Positions 7,594 to 9,589 of a stretch of DNA of 9,589 nucleotides are shown here, one piece after another. Origin of the DNA: an uncultured Parvularculaceae bacterium (GTDB taxonomy: Bacteria > Pseudomonadota > Alphaproteobacteria > Caulobacterales > Parvularculaceae). The translations under genes were made by a program, and so were the position numbers. Location: positions 1 to 9,589 of the forward strand of contig CAMYNO010000189.1 of NCBI GenBank assembly GCA_947259815.1. The letters are read 5' to 3'. The stretch's first letter is position 1, and each line of letters starts with the position of its first letter. The notes beneath the pieces are model-generated. The model was not told the origin of the DNA and ran no database searches. It saw nothing but the letters and a program-made list of their open reading frames with translations.

Positions 7594-8586
7594 TCACTCC
7601 GCCGCCTGCTTGCGCATTTCGCGCTTTCTGGCGTGGGCCATCAGCCCGTCGCGAAACCATTCGCCATCGTCCCAGGCTTTTTGCCGGGCCTCAAGGCGTT
7701 CCTTGTTGCAAGGGCCGTTGCCTTTCAGGACTTCGTAAAACTCGTTCCAGTCAAGCTCACCATAGTCGTAGCCCTGTTTGTCTTCGTTCCAATTGACGTC
7801 CGGGTCCGGCGGCGTCAGGCCGAGATACTCTGCCTGCGGAACGGTCTCATTGACGAATTTCTGGCGCAGCTCGTCATTGCTATTCTGTTTGATGCCCCAG
7901 GCCATGGACTGCGCCGAGTGAACGCTGTCGCCGTCGGGCGGGCCGAACATCATGAGCGCCGGTTGCCACCAGCGGTTCAGCGCATCCTGCGCCATTTCCT
8001 TTTGCTCAGCCGTGCCGGCGCAAAGCTTCATCATGATGTCATAGCCTTGACGCTGATGAAAACTTTCTTCCTTGCAAATACGGATCATCGCACGAGAGTA
8101 AGGACCATAGGAACAGCGTTGCAGCGGCACCTGATTCATAATCGCCGCGCCATCGACCAGCCAGCCAATGGCGCCGATATCGGCCCATGTAAGTGTCGGA
8201 TAATTGAAGATGGAGGAATATTTCGCTTTGCCGGCAAGCAATTGCTCCGTCATCTGATCACGACTGACGCCCAGCGTTTCCGCCGCGCAGTAAAGGTAGA
8301 GCCCGTGGCCAGCCTCGTCCTGAACCTTGGCGAGGAGTATCGCCTTGCGCTCAAGCGTCGGCGCGCGGGAAATCCAGTTACCTTCCGGAAGCTGGCCGAC
8401 AATCTCCGAATGAGCGTGCTGTGAGATCTGGCGGACAAGGGTTTTGCGATACCCTTCGGGCATCCAGTCCTTCGGCTCAATCTTGATCTTGGCGTTGACC
8501 TTCTCCTGAAAGGCGCGCTCGTCGGGAGCCATTTCCTCAAGAGATTTAACGCCTTGGCCGGTAGACTTCACTTCCTGTGCGTACAT
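7594..8586 (-). CDS. paaA: Phenylacetyl-CoA 1,2-epoxidase catalytic subunit PaaA
   Basis: Catalytic diiron subunit that inserts one oxygen atom of O2 into the aromatic ring of phenylacetyl-CoA, forming the 1,2-epoxide. It is 330 residues, slightly longer than the roughly 310 of E. coli PaaA; the excess is mainly N-terminal. Diiron-site motifs are visible: E61 in [16 protein letters not shown]87 and EAGH (91-94) in [13 protein letters not shown]145 in GWLVDGAAI, and EESFH (173-177). A constant offset of 19 aligns E61, K87, E91, H94 and D145 with E. coli residues 42, 68, 72, 75 and 126 as I recall them. The ATG is preceded by an excellent ribosome site (GGAGGAGG, six bases upstream). It is the first gene of the operon. 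Confidence 0.97.
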   Translation of the reverse strand: MYAQEVKSTGQGVKSLEEMAPDERAFQEKVNAKIKIEPKDWMPEGYRKTLVRQISQHAHSEIVGQLPEGNWISRAPTLERKAILLAKVQDEAGHGLYLYCAAETLGVSRDQMTEQLLAGKAKYSSIFNYPTLTWADIGAIGWLVDGAAIMNQVPLQRCSYGPYSRAMIRICKEESFHQRQGYDIMMKLCAGTAEQKEMAQDALNRWWQPALMMFGPPDGDSVHSAQSMAWGIKQNSNDELRQKFVNETVPQAEYLGLTPPDPDVNWNEDKQGYDYGELDWNEFYEVLKGNGPCNKERLEARQKAWDDGEWFRDGLMAHARKREMRKQAAE

Positions 8587-8628
8587 CCGAAACCTCCTCC
8601 GCAGCGCCCGTGAAGCGCCGTTTCAACC

Positions 8629-8657
8629 ACTATATAATTAACCGACCGACCGGTCAA
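8629..8657 (-). promoter_or_regulatory. Predicted sigma-70-type promoter of the paa operon
   Basis: On the minus strand, -35 TTGACC (8657 to 8652) and -10 TATAGT (8634 to 8629) are separated by 17 bp; each box matches five of six consensus positions. The expected transcription start near 8622 leaves a leader of about 36 bases that carries the strong paaA ribosome site (8593-8600). The -35 box and part of the spacer lie within the palindromic site at 8645-8658, so a bound repressor would exclude RNA polymerase. Confidence 0.72.
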
Positions 8658-8658
8658 T
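8645..8658. promoter_or_regulatory. TetR-like operator overlapping the paa -35 box
   Basis: ACCGACCGGTCAAT has a perfect 8-bp palindromic core, GACCGGTC (8648-8655), and 5 of 7 matching positions per arm. ACCG stands just upstream again (8641-8644), making a run of three ACCG units. ACCGACC/GGTCGGT-like dyads are typical operators of TetR-family regulators, and PaaR of this family represses phenylacetate genes in several proteobacteria. No TetR gene is in the window, so the regulator itself is inferred. Confidence 0.6.
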
Positions 8659-8674
8659 GATATAATGAATGGTG

Positions 8675-8688
8675 ACTGACCAGCCAGT
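8675..8688. promoter_or_regulatory. Second, weaker TetR-like site upstream of paaA
   Basis: ACTGACCAGCCAGT matches the promoter-proximal site at 10 of 14 positions, and its own arms match at 5 of 7. Start-to-start spacing is 30 bp, about three turns of DNA, placing both on the same face. It lies around -55 to -65 relative to the predicted start. It may be an auxiliary operator; the dyad is weak enough that chance is possible. Confidence 0.4.
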
Positions 8689-8689
8689 A

Positions 8690-8865
8690 AGAATTCCACT
8701 GATCACAAATGAGCTGTTGGCCCCGCACCGACATAAGGCCGAGAGGTTCAGCTCAACGCTGGTCCAACACTCGGGGCAAGCTCACTAATGATTACGTGAG
8801 TCCGTTTCTTATGAAAGTTTGATCAATATGACATCGCTAGGTTTCAACCACGCACCACGTAAACA
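8690..8865. other. Non-coding stretch with nested inverted repeats
   Basis: Between the paa control region and the transporter fragment I see no supported gene. The stretch contains several dyads. One is GAGCTG (8711-8716) with CAGCTC (8749-8754), enclosing GGCC (8719-8722) and GGCC (8737-8740). Another is GAGCTGTTGGCCC (8711-8723) against GGTCCAACACTC (8761-8772), pairing with one bulge and one mismatch. A third is the near-palindrome at 8781-8800 (CTCAC...GTGAG). No U-run follows them, so a simple rho-independent terminator is not supported. A structured RNA, the remnant of a mobile element or an operator are all open. Confidence 0.4.
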
Positions 8866-9462
8866 TCATTTGGAATGGCGCGGTTTTAGCGATACAACAA
8901 ACGCTAAGAGCGCCGCCGCCAAAGCGCAAACTAAACCCATTGCGAAAAACTGATATTGCGGGACAACCTCCCAAAACACACCGACATAACCGGCGATAAG
9001 GCTGCCGATAAACTTTGCAATGTACCAAAAACCCATCATGATCGAAGCGACTTTAACTGGCGAAATGGTTCCAAACAGCGCCAACCCGATTGGCAATACA
9101 AAAAGCTCGCCGAATGTAAGCAGTACGAAATAGGCAATCACCCAAAGAGCGCTGACCGGCTCGCCCTTGGAGGCGTATACCAGCGCCGCAAAGATCATGA
9201 TCAGCGACGCCCCCGCCCCCATCAGGCAGCCAAAGCTCATCCGGCGTAGCAGATTCGGCCGGCCATGTTTCTTTTCCCAACGCGCCCAGTAGCATGTCAA
9301 CAATGGCGTGCAAATAATGATTATGAATGGATTTAGGGATTGAAACCATGTCGCCGGCAATTCAAATCGCCAGCTCCCTATTGTCAGCATACGATTTGTT
9401 TGTTCTTTAACCCAAAGCGCAATGATATTGCCATTTTGCTCATATCCGACACGGAACAAAAT
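8866..9462 (-). pseudogene. POT-family peptide transporter, C-terminal part, cut by an IS
   Basis: About 197 residues correspond to the C-terminal half of a proton-coupled oligopeptide transporter (POT/PTR family of the major facilitator superfamily), an inner-membrane importer of di- and tripeptides. Family signs are YEQNGNIIALW near the start, ELPATWFQSLNP, and LTFGELFVLPIGL with ISPVKVASIMMGFWY. About five hydrophobic segments are visible (roughly residues 43-57, 76-92, 104-126, 137-157 and 168-188). Whole transporters have 12-14 segments, so the N-terminal half is missing. Upstream, the reading frame runs straight into the end of an IS3-type element; an apparent TTG start at 9459 is therefore an artefact of the junction. 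G+C is much lower than in the paa genes (a 60-base sample gives 43% against 62%). Confidence 0.82.
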
Positions 9463-9589
9463 TGTCCAGCCCCGTCGTTATGTACCAATATCTGAGATGG
9501 TTTCCGGCACCGGCGGGCGCATGCCGAGGGCTTGATGCGGGCGGATATGATTGTACTGCCTGAGCCATTTTGCGATAACGGCTTTTGCC
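9463..9589 (-). mobile_element. End of an IS3-type insertion sequence (partial)
   Basis: The stretch holds the transposase 3' end and, outside it, a likely element terminus. On the plus strand the terminus would begin TGTCCAGCCCCG at 9463, with the TG start typical of IS3-family ends. This is also where transporter-like coding begins on the other side. The opposite end lies beyond the window, so the inverted repeat and target duplication cannot be verified; the exact boundary is inference. Confidence 0.6.
9478..9589 (-). CDS. IS3-type transposase, C-terminal end (partial)
   Basis: The last 36 codons of a DDE integrase-core transposase, entering from the right edge and ending in TAA at 9480-9478. 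The peptide contains WLRQYNHIRPHQALGMRPP followed by VPETISDIG. The W-x-x-x-Y-N-x-x-R-P-H-x-x-L-G pattern is the classic C-terminal signature of IS3-family transposases, just after the final catalytic Glu of the DDE triad, which lies outside the window. The element, not the protein alone, explains the interrupted transporter gene next to it. The IS subgroup cannot be decided from this piece. Confidence 0.85.
   Translation of the reverse strand, partial: AKAVIAKWLRQYNHIRPHQALGMRPPVPETISDIGT

Noticed and set aside
7234..8424. Long plus-strand open frame of 396 codons opposite paaA and paaB
   Set aside because: It runs antisense to clearly recognised paaA and paaB and has no family features; such long shadows are common in G+C-rich genes.
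8709..8822. A 37-codon plus-strand ORF in the non-coding stretch
   Set aside because: It has no ribosome site before the ATG, coincides with the inverted repeats, and its product shows no recognisable feature.
9457..9459. TTG as a genuine start of the transporter
   Set aside because: It lies at the IS junction and the frame continues upstream to the transposase stop; half of the transporter would be missing.

Overview
The window looks like an alphaproteobacterial chromosome. This is inferred from the moderately high G+C (about 60% in the genes sampled), from the fused indolepyruvate ferredoxin oxidoreductase divergent from an Lrp-type regulator, and from the style of the paa genes. No ribosomal RNA, tRNA, CRISPR array or replication origin was seen.

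Left part (1-4869): the 3' portion of a CitE/HpcH-type lyase gene enters from the left edge and converges on an Lrp/AsnC regulator gene; their stop codons overlap. The regulator is divergent from a 1166-residue fused indolepyruvate ferredoxin oxidoreductase. The 149-bp gap between them holds a good sigma-70-type promoter for the regulator and two phased AT-rich direct repeats.

Middle part (4875-8690): a minus-strand operon for phenylacetyl-CoA 1,2-epoxidase, in the order paaA, a 34-codon small ORF, paaB, paaC, paaD, paaE. Spacing is extremely tight (5 nt, 7 nt, TAATG overlap, overlap, 3 nt). It is driven by a clear promoter (TTGACC, 17 bp, TATAGT) overlapped by one TetR-like operator, with a second similar site 30 bp upstream. 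The small ORF between paaA and paaB is the most novel item in the window.

How the genes fit together: the oxidoreductase should convert phenylpyruvate (from phenylalanine) to phenylacetyl-CoA with reduction of ferredoxin, and PaaABCDE then epoxidises phenylacetyl-CoA. The cluster therefore looks like a phenylalanine-to-ring-epoxide module that needs no phenylacetate-CoA ligase. This is inference from families and neighbourhood.

Right part (8690-9589): a structured non-coding stretch, then the C-terminal half of a POT-family peptide transporter of clearly lower G+C. The transporter is cut by the end of an IS3-type insertion sequence, whose transposase C-terminus runs off the right edge.
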